A stretch of 64,000 bases of DNA from Isoetes taiwanensis. Lineage: Eukaryota > Streptophyta > Lycopodiopsida > Isoetales > Isoetaceae. The stretch covers positions 6,289,278-6,353,277 of the forward strand of contig JAJEKV010000040.1 in NCBI GenBank assembly GCA_021234155.1, in the 5' to 3' direction. A model generated the notes under the pieces. The model worked only from the letters and a program-made list of their open reading frames with translations. It was not told where the DNA came from and did not search any database. Shown piece by piece: positions 61,905 to 64,000 of this stretch. Position 1 is the stretch's first letter. Each line of letters opens with the position of its first letter. Both the position numbers and the translations under genes were made by a program.

Positions 61905-62532
61905 ATACAATACAATAATTGGTGGACAATTTGTTTAATTTGTCAATGAGGTAAAAGAATTGGACGATCCTGGTTATTGAGGTAAATGACGTGGCAGTGG
62001 GAAAATAGGCCAAGGAATCAAATTTCCATTCTTCATTTTGTGTTGCAAATTTTTCTTCGTAGACCGGACACAAACAAAAGTAATAAGATTCTGGACATCA
62101 GATCAGAAATAGATCTTTCATGTTTGCTTTTGAATTTTGCAGTGCAATGGCTCAAAGATTTTCACGACAAACTGGTCAATACAATACAATAATTGGTGGA
62201 CAATTTGTTTAATTTGTCAATGAGGTAAAAGAATTGGACGATCCTGGTTATTGAGGTAAATGACGTGGCAGTGGGAAAATGGGCGACCCGACAATACAAG
62301 CGACCCAGCTACTGTCGATTGCATTGTAAGTTATGGCTCTGATGGATAACCTTGGTTGCTTGATATTTTTCTTCGTACTCTTGCGGGCTTATGCTACCAC
62401 TGATCCAGCCGAAGGTAAACAAATACTACTTAAGTAATAAGATTCTGGACATCAGATCAGAAATAGATTTTTCATGTTTGCTGTTGAATTTTGCAGTGCA
62501 ATGGCTCAAAGATTTTCACGACAAACTGGTCG
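61905..62532. repeat. Tandem duplication of promoter and start of exon 2
   Basis: Unit 1 (61905-62177) and unit 2 (62178-62532) both run from AATACAATACAATAATTGG through TGACGTGGCAGTGGGAAAAT to AAAGATTTTCACGACAAACT, which is coding sequence of exon 2 in unit 2. Unit 1 lacks about 80 bases, including the ATG exon. Confidence 0.9.
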
Positions 62533-63371
62533 GCTCTGGCCCTGCGTTCTGGGACTTCAATACCACCACAGATCCGTGTTCGTCATGGACTACTATCCCT
62601 CAACTTTGGTCTAAAGGAGCTGGATTAGAATGCACTGCATGCCCCAACAACACTTGCCATATCACCAGAATGTAATCACACAGGCCTCGCCTTCATTTCT
62701 ATTATGCAAACAAACCTGGCCAGAATTTACTTCAGTTAGCTTGTCTGTTGGGCTGCAGATATATTGTCAGCATGAACGCTGCAGGTCAAATAGCACCAGT
62801 CATTGGGAATTTTACTTACCTTAACGATCTGTAAGATGAGTTTTAGCCCCTCTTATGCATCCCATAACCAATCTCATTTTTGAATACCATTGAATTTTCA
62901 TTTCGGTTCTTGCTTCATTTCAGAAATATATCAGTTGCTTGCTGCTACTCTTAGATGTCATCTAATTTTCATCCTTTCATTTTTCTAGGAATTTGGCACA
63001 AAACATGCTCACAGGTCCCATTCCCAAAGAAATTGGTAGACTCCCATTGATACACCTGTGAGGAAGTCTTTTGCCACCTGCAATTTATTGTTTTAGAGAC
63101 TCTGACACATTTTTGACAATATTCTTGCCCATTCAACAATATAGTGCCCTTGGGAAAAATAGGCTTTCTGGTTCATTGCCTCCTGAAATAGGAAACTTAT
63201 CTGCTACAATATTGACAATGTAAGTACCTACTTGAACTGAATTTACCCCCAAGCATGTTTAAAAATGGTTTTGCTAATAGCCATGTATTTTGGCATCAGA
63301 GGTATGAACACAAACAACTTCACTGGAACACTACCTAGAGAAATTGGTAACCTCGCGATATTGACTGGGTT
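62333..63371 (+). CDS. LRR-malectin-type receptor kinase (LRR-VIII-2), N-terminal exons; continues beyond window
   Basis: Six exons in matching phase: 62333-62414, 62497-62671, 62759-62830, 62989-63057, 63145-63219, 63300-63371. Exon 1 encodes a signal peptide (MALMDNLGCLIFFFVLLRAY, then ATTDPAE). Exon 2 is the N-cap: VQWLKDFHDKLVG, TTDPCSSW, and cysteines ending NNTCHITR. Exons 3-6 are LRRs (SMNAAGQIAPVIGNFTYL, NMLTGPIPKEIGRLPLI, NRLSGSLPPEIGNLS, NNFTGTLPREIGNLA). The TDPAEV start and CHITR end are typical of the LRR-VIII-2 receptors. Malectin and kinase parts must lie past 64000. It is head to head with the minus-strand receptor of the same family, so the two probably stem from an inverted local duplication. 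Confidence 0.88.
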
Positions 63372-64000
63372 GTAAGTATTCTAAACTTTATATATTTTGC
63401 TAAGGACTTGAAATGAATACTCTACAAAATTAAGCTACAAAAACACGATTTCACCAATAAAAGTGAAAATAGATGATAAAGAAATAGATAGATGATAAAA
63501 CAAGGCAAAAAAAAGGAAAATGTATATAAGCAAAGGTACTTTCTTCTAAACTAGGTATGCTTAGGTTATATACTGAATATTCTTGCTCCACTAGTAATAA
63601 ATGTAAGAAAAAATATTCCAAAGGCTAAAAGCTCAAAACATCTTAACATGAAATCAACATTTTGTTGTCATCTGCATATAGAGCCTTTGTTGCAACAATG
63701 CAGCTCAAAGAGTCCATGGCCAAATCCTTTAAAGTTCTGCTCCAACGTACTTATGACAAAATATGCATTACATTTTGGTTTTGTCAAATGTACTTTAGAA
63801 AAACATAACAGGAGGAAGCTAAACTATTCTCAAATGCAACTCCCTTAAACTAACATGGAACCCTTCTAGCTTGTATATGGAAAGGCCAAATGAAGCTAGG
63901 GTAAAATGGGTCAAAGCATAGAGGTGAGGGGCACTTTTCGTGTCACTGACATAGTGGGTGCTTTTTGGAGACGTTTTCTTTTTATTTAAAAAGAAAATAT
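63372..64000 (+). other. Intron of the plus-strand receptor gene, to window end
   Basis: The donor GTAAGT at 63372 has no LRR-type acceptor exon in the remaining 630 bases. AT-rich, with an A-rich part around 63505. The intron is longer than those before it. Confidence 0.6.

Larger units (their letters stand above)
60355..62332. promoter_or_regulatory. Shared upstream region of two divergent receptor genes
   Basis: 1978 bases separate the two start codons. Visible are a GTT/ATT microsatellite, 74-bp tandem repeats, a palindromic G-box CCACGTGGC (61734-61742), two copies of TGACGTGG (61987-61994 and 62261-62268) and a hairpin. ACGT-core motifs bind bZIP factors in plants; use here is inferred. 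I see no clear TATA box close to either start. Confidence 0.55.

Overview
The window is nuclear DNA of a land plant. The evidence is intron-split receptor-like kinase genes of the plant LRR-malectin type, a piece of a plant CRY-DASH gene, Ty3/gypsy and Ty1/copia retroelements, several LINE families, tRNA-derived SINEs and abundant microsatellites. Very long, transposon-packed introns point to a large-genome vascular plant (fern, lycophyte or gymnosperm seem most likely). I cannot name the species.

Layout. 1-21.6 kb is a transposon graveyard: a LINE (family A) whose reverse transcriptase part (1-605) is cut off by a Ty3/gypsy element with 1.63-kb LTRs (606-11724) and seems to resume at about 12.4-13.6 kb; a minus-strand LINE tail; a second LINE (family B) spread over about 14.0-19.9 kb and split by an AT-rich insert; and a second LINE-A tail at 20.4-21.3 kb.

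21605-60354 on the minus strand is, in my reading, one receptor kinase gene. I could place 23 exons whose GT-AG junctions and phases all agree: signal peptide and N-terminal cap (60.35-60.04 kb), twelve LRR exons (59.94-54.21 kb), a malectin domain (36.75-35.79 kb), and a transmembrane segment plus RD-type kinase (23.14-21.61 kb). They encode about 977 residues without an internal stop. Two introns are giant. Intron 14 (17.4 kb) contains a LINE (family C, plus strand) into which a Ty3/gypsy element (37525-48603, minus strand, 5-bp target duplication CTTGA) has inserted. Intron 17 (12.6 kb) contains an antisense CRY-DASH fragment, two tandem SINEs, gag and copia fragments, and two further LINEs. 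Intron 12 contains a tandem array whose units resemble the 5S rRNA internal promoter.

60.36-62.33 kb is a shared upstream region with tandem repeats, a near-perfect hairpin, ACGT-type motifs and a partial duplication of promoter plus start of exon 2. From 62333 a second LRR-malectin-type receptor gene runs on the plus strand, head to head with the first, and leaves the window after six exons.

Apart from these two receptor genes nearly everything is decayed mobile DNA. Most open frames in it carry stops or frameshifts, the main exception being the intact 390-codon C-terminal frame of LINE-C (52136-53308).
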